Part shown: positions 10,988 through 21,353 of the stretch, piece by piece
Position numbering within the stretch: the stretch's first letter is position 1
How the letters are laid out: the number at the start of each line of letters is the position of its first letter
Origin: Anthoceros angustus
Taxonomy: Eukaryota; Streptophyta; Anthocerotopsida; Anthocerotales; Anthocerotaceae
Assembly: GCA_010909165.1 (NCBI GenBank)
Contig: MU008212.1
Span: forward strand, 186,001 to 250,000
DNA: 64,000 nt
Reading direction: 5' to 3'
Notes under the pieces: model-generated
The model's input: only the letters and a program-made list of their open reading frames with translations
Database searches by the model: none
Told to the model about the DNA's origin: nothing
Position numbers and translations under genes: made by a program

Positions 10988-11168
10988 GAGTGCGATGGCT
11001 GCCTGGTTGTCGCAATAAAGGAGTGCGATGGCTGCCTGGTTGTCGCAATAAAGGAGTGCGATCGCTGCCTGGTTGTCGCAATAAAGGAGTGCGATCGCTG
11101 CCTGGTTGTCGCAATAAAGGAGTGCGATGGCTGCCTGGTTGTCGTAATAAAGGAGTGCCACGGCTGCA
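10988..11168 (-). repeat. 33-bp minisatellite derived from copia RNase H codons, array 1
   Basis: Five tandem units of GAGTGCGATGGCTGCCTGGT plus TGTCGCAATAAAG (plus-strand reading). On the minus strand each unit is 11 codons, YCDNQAAIALL, which is the DNQxAIAL catalytic motif of copia RNase H repeated head to tail. The array ends in LTYNPKF and joins the ALSSTEAEY region, but in a shifted frame. One diverged unit survives at 10818-10850 in the native position. Confidence 0.9.
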
Positions 11169-11169
11169 A

Positions 11170-11426
11170 CACCATAATTTTTGAAGGGGGTGAATAATCT
11201 CGATGGGGGTTTTCTGTAAATAATCTCTAAAGAGGGTTTGTGATGGGCCCTAAAACAGAGTTTATTAGTCATTCCGGAAAACATCTTCGAAAAAAAGGGT
11301 GTCACCTAGTAAAGTTACTACTTTCCAACCAGCAATGTTTCTATCGAATGGTGGTCGCAAACTCGAACCTATGGGATTAATGCAAAGTGGGACTCTGGGA
11401 CCCCGGGACAAACCGTGATTTGAGTT
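11170..11426. other. Non-coding, possible LTR-like sequence
   Basis: No coding support. ATAATTTTTGAAGGGGGTGAATAAT at its left edge resembles GAAGGGGTGATTATTCAAAG at 28504 and, inverted, part of 37780-37820, so it may belong to a terminal sequence shared by several elements. Confidence 0.3.
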
Positions 11427-12250
11427 TCACTCATCCCCAGAGTTCAATCCTTCGTCATCACTTGGTCCAGCTTCTCCAGCATTGTCATCACTATCTTCAG
11501 CGGCACTTTGACTCGCAGGCTGTATAAAGCCACGCAACTCACAGAGCTTATCCCTGATCACTTTTTTGTCCACCGCATACAAATGTTTCCATGCGCTCAA
11601 CACAAACCCATAATACAGGATGACTATTTCATTCACAAACACCTCCTGTATGTTTTTTGGGTAATGGACCTTATTCCCTTTTTTCCTCGGCATCAGATGA
11701 GATGGCTTGGCACTCTGACGGACTATGTATTCCTGCACATATCTCCCTTTGTACGCATCTGTGTGCTCGATCTGATAGCAATGGATAAGAAAGTGAAGTC
11801 GTGGTGCATCTAGCTTCGCGTCAATGACCTCCCAATCCAGAATGGCATATTACGTGTGTCCGTAGTGCACAACAGCGCCAGAAACATCCCCTTCCGGATT
11901 TTCGTTATGTCTCCATTCATCCGCGCCATTCCCGCTGTTGCCTTCCGACATTTTGATATGCCCCCAAGTACATATCACGCTATAGGAGGTCCCTCAATAA
12001 TGCCTCATCCAGCACTTAAAGTGGTCGGGCTGTATGATCCACTTCTGCACGTGAAAACCGCTTCCAAGGACACTCTAGCAATAGCCCGATGTTATTCTCC
12101 ACAATGACAGCAATCTCCTTCTGGTCCACCCAAAAGGCTTCTCACCACTTGTACTCTTCAGCAGTTACTTATGGACGCAAATCTTTTGACCCTTGCTGCA
12201 AATGGGCCACACCTTCCGTCGGTGATAGGATACCTGCCGTTCCCTTCTTG
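11427..12250 (-). pseudogene. Unrecognised gene family member 1 (PFWIGKV-type)
   Basis: A minus-strand coding region with at least one frameshift near 11800. Reading downstream: EEYKWWEAF, DEALLRDLL, a stretch ending MPFWIG, then KGRYVQEYIV, NIQEVFVNEIVILYYGF, LYAVDKKVIRDKLCELRGFI, and an acidic Ser/Asp/Glu tail ending at 11427. The same protein is encoded at 29300-30140 (PFWIGKVID, YAVDKKAIKDKLNELRGFI). Two diverged copies with conserved protein sequence show this was a real coding region, probably the C-terminal part of a transposon polyprotein. The PFWIGKV stretch recalls the small beta-barrel modules near the ends of some transposon proteins, but I cannot name the family. Confidence 0.5.
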
Positions 12251-12289
12251 TCCCTCCCTCCCCCTAGCTTCACCCATATGCACCATAGA

Positions 12290-12339
12290 GTGGTGTTAAG
12301 GGAGGGCGCCGGCCAGCCAGCACCCTCCCTTAGCACCAC
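12290..12339. repeat. GC-rich inverted repeat
   Basis: GTGGTGTTAAGGGAGGG (12290-12306) pairs with CCCTCCCTTAGCACCAC (12323-12339) with one G-T mismatch around a 16-nt loop containing GGCGCCGGCC. A hairpin is likely. Because of it, both strands encode a similar peptide (VVLREGAG). Confidence 0.8.
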
Positions 12340-12364
12340 CCGGCATGCGGGTGGAGCTAGGGAG

Positions 12365-12365
<1 letters not shown>

Positions 12366-12406
<41 letters not shown>

Positions 12407-12410
12407 CTCC
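12366..12410 (+). repeat. (GCC)n microsatellite
   Basis: About 14-15 uninterrupted GCC triplets encode poly-Ala in one frame on each strand. It sits in a GC-rich block (12300-12490) that also contains the inverted repeat. Confidence 0.95.
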
Positions 12411-12544
12411 CCCCACACACATCCATGGGCGCCCGGTGGCAAACACTGCCCGCCATGGGCACTTGGCTAGCCGGCGCCCTCCCCATGGCCTCCTCATAGG
12501 CTGCCTTTTATAAAATAAATATTTAGCGATTCACAATCTTGGCA

Positions 12545-12620
12545 ACTTGGGATAGTTGCTCAAGTGGTTGGAAAAAAAAAAGCATAGTAACGAGTAGGTC
12601 TTAAGTTCAAAACTCTACCA
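12545..12620 (+). mobile_element. SINE-like tRNA-related unit 1
   Basis: TAGTTGCTCAAGTGGTTGG (12553-12571) fits a Pol III A box as in plant tRNA-derived SINEs, and GGTCTTAAGTTCAAAACTC (12598-12616) fits a degenerate B box about 30 bp on, with an A-run between them. No cloverleaf can be folded, so this is not a tRNA gene. Confidence 0.4.
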
Positions 12621-12704
12621 TCTTAATAACACAACTTTGTTGATTTTAAGGACGCTTGCATGCGCGCATGGGCAACCAACTTTGTTCATTTTAAGGACGC
12701 TGGC

Positions 12705-12780
12705 ATTGCCTTATAGCCCAAGTGGTTGCATTGAGTGCCAGAAGGTTGAAGACCACGACTGGCAAGCTTTTGGATGAGGG
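12705..12780 (+). mobile_element. SINE-like tRNA-related unit 2
   Basis: TATAGCCCAAGTGGTTGCA (12712-12730) is a second A-box-like stretch, followed by AAGGTTGAAGACCACG as a B-box-like stretch. It is 160 bp from unit 1, and the intervening TTTAAGGACGC sequence is itself repeated. Confidence 0.35.
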
Positions 12781-12799
12781 TCAGTAGACCCTAAATGTT

Positions 12800-12982
12800 G
12801 TGTGGCAGTCCACACCGTCCGAAGCTCAGCCGAAGAATTATACTAATGAATATGAGCAAGCATTGGAGGAGAATGACAGCTTTAATGTGGAGGATATGGA
12901 CCGCCTTCGGAATTTGGCGGTGGTCGTTGACTCAATATCGGCGCAAGGCATGGACAAGTCGCTAGGCCGCCCTCTTGAATGA
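12800..12982 (+). CDS. Small hypothetical frame
   Basis: Sixty codons with an acidic middle (YEQALEENDSFNVEDMDRLR). Codon-like composition but no homologue recognised; it may be a fragment of a transposon frame. Low confidence. Confidence 0.15.
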   Translation: MWQSTPSEAQPKNYTNEYEQALEENDSFNVEDMDRLRNLAVVVDSISAQGMDKSLGRPLE

Positions 12983-13369
12983 CTATTGTTGATGCTGATG
13001 ACCACTTCCTCCTTTAGCAATTGTTTGTTGCAAGGTTTTGAATCTTTGAAATGAGACTCATAAGTAGCATGATTTTATTGTGTTCCACCACTTGAAAAGT
13101 AAATGTTTTTGGTTGTAATAAACAGATGCAAACGGCAGCCCTCTGTGCATTCTACAAAAATGCAGACGGGCTCGCGCCCTACAGTGCTCTAGTTCTGGGG
13201 TGTAGAATTGAAAGTGCATCTTTTATTTAAGGTATGGACTTAGAAAGGGTGTGCCCATTATCAAAGCTTGGCAGATATGCTATCGCAGGAAGGGTATAAA
13301 ATGTGACAAGGCGATGTTGTTTCGACCGAAGGAGGTTACTATTTTCCCTCCCTTCAAAAATTATCATGT

Positions 13370-13808
13370 TTTGCCTGGTTGTCGCAATAAGGGAGTGCGA
13401 TGGCTGCCTGATTGTCGCAATAAAAGAGTGTGATGGCTGCCTGGTTGTCGTAATAAAAGAGTGCGATGGCTGCCTGGTTGTCGGAATAAAAGAGTGCGAT
13501 GGTTGCCTGGTTGTCGCGGTTGTCGCAATAAAGGAGTGCGATGGCCGCCTGGTTGTCGCAATAAAGGAGTGCGATGGTCGCCTGGTTGTCGTAATAAAGG
13601 AGTGTGATGGCTGCCTGGTTGTCGCAATAAAGGAGTGCGATGGCCGCCTGGTTGTCGCAATAAAGGAGTGCGATGACCGCCTGGTTGGCACAATAAAGGA
13701 GTGCGATGGCCGCCTGGTTGTCGCAATAAAGGAGTGCGATGGCCGCCTGGTTGGCACAATAAAGGAGTGCGATGGCGGCCTGGTTGTCGCAATAAAGGAG
13801 TGCGATGG
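13370..13808 (-). repeat. 33-bp RNase H-derived minisatellite, array 2
   Basis: Thirteen tandem 33-bp units of the same sequence as array 1. One unit carries an internal 9-bp duplication (GGTTGTCGC twice), so the whole array stays in frame on both strands. Variants include TTGGCACAA replacing TTGTCGCAA. No other copia sequence flanks it, so the array has moved away from its parent gene. Confidence 0.9.
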
Positions 13809-14339
13809 TGTAAACGATCTAGGCTCGGAAACCCCTGTTAAAATGTGCCCTGAAGTGAATTTTTTTGTTTTTTTTGCTAAGAGTGGTGTGAAAATAAGTC
13901 AGATTGACGGTAGTTGAGGATATTCATAGTGAAAATGTCCTTGGCCTATGGAGTTCTTTTTGTTTTATTGCCTAGGTTAGATAATAAATGGTCCGGAAAC
14001 TCGGTGTTCCTTGGCCCATGGACCTCAGATATCCACTACAAGGTCTATATATGTGAGGTAGGGGGGTGGTTATTTAGGGGTTGTCAGTCTTGAGTTAGGG
14101 TCGACCAGTAGTGATGGTGAATGAGTGTGGGGTTGTGGACTGGGGCGTGGGCGAGCGGTCCTAGAAGACAACCAGTGGTAGGGGAAGCCAAACTTAACCC
14201 TAAGGAAACCAGGTAAAGTGACCGAGCGTTCAAAGCGGAGGCCGCGGCCGGGTGAGGCGGATGAGCGTGGAAGCCGCGGCTGAGCGCGAGGTCGCCGAGG
14301 AGCCGCATTCGAGGCGGACCGTGATCGAGGAGGCGCAAT

Positions 14340-14968
14340 CATGGCGGAGGGCCGTGTCGCGCCACGGCGCATAGCGGACATGGCGGCATGCCATCTATCA
14401 AAATCCACAAAACAAAAGTCTTTCAACTACTTGCTATCAACTCGTAACCTTGGGCCACATGCGTCATCACCACCTCCGTCTCACTGCGTTTACAAATGGC
14501 AAAATTCTTGGCTTGGGATGGTTGTCCTCTGCACACCACACTGAAGCATCACAAGGTGCTTGAAAGTGCTTGGGATCATGCTGTTCTATTGAATCGACAT
14601 CAACAATCCGCCCTCAATGACGGATTGCTGGACTTTGTAGCCTACACCGCCCTTATCTTAATTCGGCCCGAATTCGAGCGCCGTGATCACACCCGCACAT
14701 GTCGGAGATCTTCGCCGAGCCTTAATTGCGCTGTATTACGCTTGTATGGTCCACATAACCACGACACCATCCTATTTCCATACCCATGCCACTCATCATG
14801 CCACCACACATAGCACACACGCACCATCACTCGATTCTTATCTACCTCTTTCTACCACTGCGTGCCATGCGGTATCGCGCCACGGCGCATAGCGGACATG
14901 GCATGCCATCCTATCAAAATCCACAAAACAAAAGTCTTTCAACTACTTGCTATCAACTCGTAACCTTG
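14340..14968 (+). repeat. 0.5-kb repeat family, copies 1 and 2 (second truncated)
   Basis: The unit begins near GCGGACATGGCGGCATGCC, runs through TATCAAAATCCACAAAACAA and TCGACATCAACAATCCGCC, and ends at TTTCTACCACTGCGTGCCATG. One full unit (about 14380-14870) is followed by about 90 bp of the next, which breaks at the duplication junction at 14968. No coding role was found. Confidence 0.8.
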
Positions 14969-15059
14969 GATATGCTATCGCAGGAAGGGTATAAAATGTG
15001 ACAAGGCGATGTTGTTTCAATCAAGGAGGTTACTATTTTCCCTCCTTCAAAAATTATCA

Positions 15060-15473
15060 TGTTTTGCGGTTGTATAATAAGGAGTCGATACGCTGATTGT
15101 CGCAATAAAAGAGTGTGATGGCTGCTGGTTGTCGTAATAAAAGAGTGCGATGGCTGCTGGTTGTCGGAATAAAAGAGTGCGATGGTTGCACGGTTGTCGC
15201 GGTTGTCGTAATAAAGGAGTGCGGCCGCTACCGTTGTAATAAAGGAGCGATAGTCGCCGTTGTCGTAATAAAGGAGTGTGATGGCACTGGTTGTCGCAAT
15301 AAAGAGTCACGATGGCCTTTGGTTATCGCTAATAAAGTCACGATGTGCTTTGGTTAACACAATAAAGGAGTCGATGGCCGCTGGTTGTCGATAAAGAATC
15401 GATAGCCGCTTTGGTTGGCACAATAAAGGAGTGCGATGGCGGCTGGTTATCGCAATAAAGGAGTGCGATGGTG
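15060..15473 (-). repeat. 33-bp RNase H-derived minisatellite, array 3 (eroded)
   Basis: Duplicate of array 2 in the second copy of the 1.7-kb block. Many units have lost 1-6 bases, so the 33-bp periodicity and the open frames are broken (for example CGGTTGTATAATAAGGAGTC). The losses are mostly in the GATGGCCGCC half of the unit. Confidence 0.85.
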
Positions 15474-15999
15474 TAAAGCGATCTAGGCTCGGAAACCCCT
15501 GTTAAAATGTGCCCAGTGAATTTTTGTTTTTTGCTAAGAGTGGTGTGAAAATGTTGACGTGAGTTGAGGATATTCATAGTGAAAATGTCCTTGGCCTATG
15601 GAGTTCTTTTTGTTTTATTGCCTAGGTTAGATAATAAATGGTCCTAAACTGGTGTTCCTTGGCCATGGACCTCGGATATCCACTACAAGGTCTATATATG
15701 TGAGGTAGGGGTGGTTATTTAGGGGTTACGGTCTTGAGTTAGGGGTTTGACCACTGACGGTAGCTGAATGAGTGTGGGGTTGTGGACTGGGGCGTGGGCG
15801 AGCGGTCCTAGAAGACAACCGATGGTAGAAGCCAAACTTAACCCTAAGAAACTGTAAAGTGACCGAGCGCGTCAAACGGCGGAGCGCAACGGGCGGCCGG
15901 AGCGGGCGAAGGGAGTGAGCGAACGGCGGCCGGAGCGAGAGGTCGCCGAGGCATTCGAGGCGGACCGTGATCGAGTTGGAGAGCGAGGCGCAATCATGG

Positions 16000-16670
16000 C
16001 GGAGGGCCGTGTCGCACACGCATAGCGGACATGGCAGCATGCATCCTATCAAAATCCACAAAACAAAAGTCTTTCAACTACTTGCTATCAACTCGTAACC
16101 TTGGGCCACATGCGTCATCACCACCTCCGTCTCACGCGTTTACAAATGGCAAAATTCATCGGCTTGGGATGGTTGTCCTCTGCACACCAACCAAGCATCA
16201 CAAGGTGCTTGAAAAGTGCTTGGGATCCGTCTGGCCGTTTCTGAATCGACATCAACAATCCGCCTCAATGACGGATTGTCGGACTTTGTAGCCTACACCG
16301 CCGATCTTAATTCGCCCGAATTCAAGCGCCGTGATCACACCCGCACATGTCGGAGATCTTCGCCGAGCCTTAATTGCGCTTGACCAGTATTCGCTTGTAT
16401 GGTCCACATAACCACGACACCATCCTATTTCCATACCCATGCCACTCATCATGCCACCACACACATAGCACACACACCATCACACCTTATTCTTATCTAC
16501 CTCTTTCTACCATGCGTGCCATGACGTCATCGCGGCGCAGATAGCGGACATGGCGCATGCCATCCTATCAAAATCCACAAAACAAAAGTCTTTCAACTAC
16601 TTGCTATCAACTCGTAACCTTGGGCCACATGCGTCATCACCACCTCCGTCTCCTGCGTTTATAAATGGCC
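16000..16670 (+). repeat. 0.5-kb repeat family, copies 3 and 4 (fourth truncated)
   Basis: Same unit as at 14340-14968, inside the second copy of the 1.7-kb block. The fourth copy ends after the CACCTCCGTCTCCTGCG segment at about 16665. Confidence 0.8.
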
Positions 16671-18240
16671 CCCCGCCAAAGTTTCTCGATGGCGGGCGTC
16701 ATGTTGTGAAAGCACCACTTTGGCACTCTCAAATGCAGTAGAATCGTCGGTAAAACCTTGAACATGCCATCCCTTAGTTGTGGTTCCGACGGTTTATCGT
16801 GATCCATTCTCCACGTGGCTAATAACGCGGCCACGTCGCTCCGGATCGAAATACTCATCAACTTGTGCTTTGCCCAACTGCGCCGTTCTTTCGCTCGATG
16901 CCGCGCCATGAGTTCTTCTTCTTCATCGCTATCTAGTTCGTCTTCACCCTAGGCGTTGCCACCCATTCAAACCATTTACATAATATCGCTGATACACCGT
17001 GCCTCGGATAATCACCCACATTGTCGTCGAAGATACCAAGATTCGGTGGCTTCATCCCATTCCAACACTCCTCGTAAGCAAGCAAACACCTCAGAAAGCT
17101 CGTGGTACCGGTAAAAACGCCCCGCCTTTTCTCTGCAAGTGACTTAGCCAAACTTTTCAGAGGTCGCTGGTTTTCCTTGTGCTGACATTAAGAACCCTTC
17201 AAGGGCGGTGATCAAACACCGATGCATGAACAGTGATGTTCCGCTGAAAGGCCCTTCACGAATCGTCCACATAAGCTTTGCTGCTCATGCCCCTTCCGCC
17301 ACTCAAAAGATCTCTATGATCATAAGGAAAACTCTCTATGTTGCAGCCCTCATGGTGTGATTCCATATACAGCAAAAATGCTTGCAACTCCAGAAATGTC
17401 TCGGGTCGTTCGGGTTTACCAGGCTGATACTTCCTTACCAACGGTGTTTTCCACTTGTCTTCCCATGGCCTGTCTGGAAATTGTGGAACACTTGTGCTCA
17501 TTCTCCGGAAGCATGATTTGCAAGTGTGGTCTGCTTCCATATCCATGTCAACCACGTGTTGTCCCCAACGAGAACCCCTCTTTGATGCTCTCAGAATTTG
17601 GAAAACGGGTGTTGTTAGTGTTGGTCAAACAACCATATGAACTGGTTGATTCCTGGAAGACTACCTATGTTTGCAACTGGCCTTGCAAAGCGAGTGTCTT
17701 GCTTGTTAGTCAACACGGCGGCGATTGCAGACGAATGTCACTTGGTCTTACCTGATCGCCCCGCCACCGCCACTTGCGTCTACATAACAAACATACCATG
17801 CACCCTCACCGCCGTGCTCACATCCGGATACTTGATGCCATGACCACGCGCTTGTTCTTCACCCCAATTCTTCCGTGATCACCGCCTTCACTTTTCGTCA
17901 CTTGAGTCCTTTATCCCTATCTACCTGCAACTACATGCCTTTACACACTCGATTCGCTCGATCGTGTGCTACGATGTTCCATCGTCATCGCCTTTCCTTC
18001 ACCGCAACAACTCGTTGATGTCCGATCGCCGCCTTCCTTGCTTCTCGCACCCACACGGTCACCGCAATTAGCTTTCTCCCACATGCACCGTGATGACCCC
18101 CTGCTTCACCTTCTCGCACCGCCACCGCAGATCGATGCACTCACACCGTATTTCTCCAAGAATTGTCGGGCCTTCTCCAATGATCAATCCTCCGCCTATT
18201 GCAGAATCCTCCTTCGTGCCCGCCAATCCTCCGTCCACAC
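16637..18240 (-). pseudogene. Degenerate 3' coding region of the copy A Ty3/gypsy element
   Basis: Minus-strand frames continue downstream of the PHD finger. At 17256-17555 there is CKSCFRRM, then PQFPDRPWEDKWKTPLVRK and ETFLELQAFLLYMESHHEG. At 16637-16909 there is RSWAKHKLMSI followed by LLATWRMDHDKPSEPQLRDG. Stops and shifts separate them. I see no diagnostic enzyme motif. It could be the polyprotein C-terminus or a different gene captured downstream of integrase. Confidence 0.35.
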
Positions 18241-18242
18241 CT

Positions 18243-18560
18243 TTACTTGCGCCGCCAACCCACGCAGCCCTCACACAACCCGCATCGATAAGGCAAGTAA
18301 CGGGTTTTATAGACCTTCCCTTTAGTGACTCTCTTCCCGCACGCCCACACCGTGAGTGCTTTACAGCCCCCAGCTTCTTTCCGCCCTAACTTTTCCGTCG
18401 TGCATTTGTGACAAAACCATTCTCCTTCCGGATCGCTTTCAGGGTCAAGACAAAAGACATGATGTCCTTGGTTGCAGGTCACACAACAAAGATCGGTCGT
18501 TGATTTGACCATAGTGTTCGCACGGCAGGTCAACAGGTGGCTTCCATGCTTGTGGTTGTA
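18243..18560 (-). pseudogene. PHD finger of the copy A Ty3/gypsy polyprotein
   Basis: The minus strand, across one frameshift, reads VDLPCEHYGQINDRSLLC, then CNQGHHVFC, then PEGEWFCHKC. The spacing (C-x2-C, C-x2-C, H-x2-C, C-x2-C with Trp two before the last pair) is a PHD zinc finger, normally a reader of histone H3 tails. The second Cys of the first pair is lost to a shift or substitution. It lies just after the integrase C-terminal HLAPCHLPNLD segment, where chromoviruses carry a chromodomain, so a role in chromatin-directed integration is a reasonable inference. A further Cys pair (CGLCEGC) follows. Confidence 0.7.
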
Positions 18561-18569
18561 TGCGCGTAT

Positions 18570-19580
18570 CAAGATTCGGCAAATGGCAGGGGGCCAGATG
18601 TCGCATGTGCTCCTTGCATCGGCGCCCATCTTGCCCTTCCAACTCGATGACCCCTTGCTCACCAACGTTCACCACTCTCAAAATCAACCGTCCGTGTTTA
18701 CGTCCAAAGTGCCAAGGACGATGTTGAAGATACGAAATCACCTACGAACTTTTCTCGGCCTTTGGCTTCCATGATCCTCCTCGTGTGAATGCATACCTTG
18801 ATCTCAATATGGCGGCCGATTGTCCATCGCCATGGGTATCACTCGTTGTAACAACTTGGCCCGGTTTAACTCGAGCAACACTCATCCACATCTTGTGTCC
18901 ACCCATCGGTTTGGAATATGTGTCCGCCACTATGTTGGGCAGCACAAGACATTCGCCAAACATGATGTAAGGAGAAGTTGCCTGTGGCCCAGACATCGAT
19001 CTCGTAGCCTGTGGCAACGGGTAGCAACTCATCCCAACAATTAGGCTCGATCCGCAAGCGGCGAAGTGAATCCTTGAAAGTTTGCACCTTTCGCTAAACC
19101 ATCGCTCGAGGATGATCCGTGACGCGCCTCGTGATCTATCAAACTCCGATCCAACAACGCTTGGAACTCTCCTCAATTGCTTTCCTTGATCTGTCGGCAC
19201 CTCGCACTTCCATATCTGCTCAAACGCCGTAAAGCTCGTCGTGAATTGGGAAGTTCGATGGAAGGAATGCCAATTCCACCCACTTGGAGAAGTGTTCTAT
19301 CATGAGCATACAATGCTTGTTGCCTTGCTTGGTCAATGGTAGCTCGCATGAGGTCAACGGACCATCGAAAGAACAGACCGAATAGGCAATGCAACACCAC
19401 ATCTGGCCGTTGAACCTTGCTTTGATCGCATCACAAGCACATCTCGACACCACTCGCTCGACGTCGAGTACATTCGGACCAAAAATAGGCACTCTTCAAA
19501 GACATGCGCCTTTTACAGTGCCCAAGTGTCTTGTGCACTTTACTCACTATCTGCTCCGTTCCTCTATGGGAGGGACCATT
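18570..19580 (-). pseudogene. Ty3/gypsy integrase, copy A
   Basis: In minus-strand order: an HHCC-type zinc-binding region (KVHKTLGH, then DVERVVSRC) at about 19440-19580; the DDE core with WSVDL for the first catalytic Asp, then KQGNKHCMLMIEHFSKWVEL; LNRSLIDH-like and DHPRADG-like segments of the second Asp-to-Glu region; and a C-terminal part with ELEGQDGRRCKEHMRHLAPC at about 18590-18660. Frameshifts occur about every 100-150 bp. The core motifs make Ty3/gypsy secure. Confidence 0.8.
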
Positions 19581-19899
19581 TTACACACTCCACGATCATC
19601 ACTAACAATTTGCCATCCCTCCGTATACCTCATGACCTTCCGTCACTTTTGAACGGTCATGCATCTAGTCCAACTACTTGTCCTTCCTTCAATAGTGAAT
19701 AGCATGCCCATATTTCCATATGTCTCGTCCTCCCTCATTGAGTTGTTTTCTTCCTTCCGACTTGTGGCCATGAGAGCCATATACATGCTTGGCATGTAAC
19801 GAGCATGATCAAAATCCGCCGCACGTCCATCTTTGTCATCAATCCGGGTTCCTAAGTCCATCCGCATTGTGATGTACTTTTTGCTGCACTATGTGCATA

Positions 19900-20830
19900 T
19901 CATATCGACGCGAACGCCCACCTTGCGAGCTTGCCACTCAACTTCATGTTCGTCATTAACCAGCAACGGCTGGTGATCGTCACGAGTTGGAAGCTCCGCC
20001 GAACAAATAAATTAAATGTAGAACCCACATACCAAACATTCACCCTCATACGACGAATAATTGGCTTCATGGAATTGTTCGACCTACCGCATACGCAATC
20101 ACTCTTTCTTTTCCTTCCCGATCCACCTGCAAGGCTCCGATTCCAATTGCACTCCGGTACAGAGTGAGTCAAAATCAGCCGTTTGAGCATGGGCCTTCGA
20201 CAATTGATCCTTTAACTCCGCCAAGCATGTTCATGTTTTGCTCCCACGCCATGTGCCCCTTTTCATCGATCATACAATACCTTGCAAGTCTTGCTCATGT
20301 TCTGATGAATCGGCGATAATAGTTGGCGAGTCCCAAGAATGCTCTCAACGCTACGCCCTTGGTCTTGGCATAAGATTGATACTGCACCTTCGCCATGCAA
20401 AGACGCCTCGCACAATCACCCAAATATTCTATCTCCTTGTAAGCAAACTTACACTTCTTGATGTGCCTTCAAATTTCGAATCGATTGAACGCTTTGAGTG
20501 CCTCCAATCCCGCTAAACACCAAAATGTCATCAATGTAACACCTCACGAATGGTAATCCTTGCAACTCCAAGTCGCCACCAAAGTAGATGGAAGCGTTTT
20601 CAGCCCAAAAGGCATCGTCTCCCATTCCCACAATGTTCTTTGCCCCGAGCCGTTTTACACTTGTCTTCTTCGATGACGATTTGATTGAACCGAATCTAAG
20701 TCCAACGTCAGAAATACTTGGCCATGTAATCAAAGATTTCATCGGGGTAGGCATGGGATATCGCTCCATAGGCGTTACCTCATTCGCCCGATAATCTCCA
20801 CACATCCACCGTCCTTCCATTCGCTGTCTT
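19900..20830 (-). pseudogene. Ty3/gypsy reverse transcriptase and RNase H, copy A
   Basis: At 20449-20820 the minus strand encodes MCGDYRANEVTPMERYPMPT, then SSSKKTSVKRLG and GLPFVRCYIDDILVFSG. YIDDILVF contains the YxDD catalytic pair of reverse transcriptase. RNase H and connection sequence follows at 19900-20440 in several frames (GRKRKSDCV near the end). Compared with copy B, small deletions have removed parts of the conserved RT blocks. Confidence 0.8.
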
Positions 20831-20889
20831 TCTTTAGCGGAAGGACCGTGCAGATACTCGTGAACTTGATTTAATTAATCCACGCAGCA

Positions 20890-21350
20890 AGTTCCCTACA
20901 CCGCTTTATCCACAATGTCCCACTGGCTCAACTTGTGCCGTCTTGAAAACCGGCTCATTGGTAGTAGTGATGATTTTGAACTTGATGCGCTCATAACGCC
21001 CCCTCTTGCCACAACGCAAGGTACCCGATTCTTCTCCAAAGATCTCCGGATCCTGCATTGATCCTCGATATTCAAGTCCTCACATATTTGCCATACATGA
21101 GTTGAATGCCCACTCGTGCTTTCCACTCCGCGATATACTTCCGCACTATTTCAGATTTGGGTACTTGTCCGACGACGAAACTCTCTTCCCGTCACCCATC
21201 ATCGTATACCACGACCTTCCTATCTCGACTTCACCGTGTGGCTATTCCCACTCACCAACCATTGCACACAGTCGTCAAATGCTTGTCCCGGTTTGCATCC
21301 GAAAGCTGACACACCTCGATAGGTGCTGCCATCACAAAACCCATCTGCTC
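20890..21350 (-). pseudogene. Linker between methyltransferase and RT, copy A
   Basis: The minus frame 20896-21126 reads HVWQICEDLNIEDQCRIRR and continues with Ser- and Lys-rich sequence toward the RT. The copy B equivalent is at 25766-25981. It connects the DNMT domain to the RT with no domain of its own that I recognise. Confidence 0.5.
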
Positions 21351-21353
21351 GCT

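Larger units (their letters stand above)
13272..16670 (+). repeat. Tandem segmental duplication, about 1.7-kb period
   Basis: The block starting GATATGCTATCGCAGGAAGGG at 13272 restarts at 14969. Both copies carry, in order, the GGTTACTATTTTCCCTCC segment, a 33-bp array, GATCTAGGCTCGGAAACCCC, the GTCCTTGGCCTATGGAG segment, a GC-rich stretch and a 0.5-kb repeat unit. The second copy has many more small indels, especially in CG-rich positions. Confidence 0.85.

Noticed and set aside
12089-12499. Poly-Ala protein over the (GCC)n tract
   Set aside because: The microsatellite gives poly-Ala on both strands, and the flanking peptide is an echo of the inverted repeat.
13370-13808. CRISPR-like regular repeat array
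   Set aside because: The units are directly adjacent with no unique spacers, the DNA is eukaryotic, and each unit derives from a copia RNase H motif.
17357-17755. Plus-strand frame of 132 codons
   Set aside because: It is antisense to minus-strand transposon coding sequence and has no conserved counterpart.
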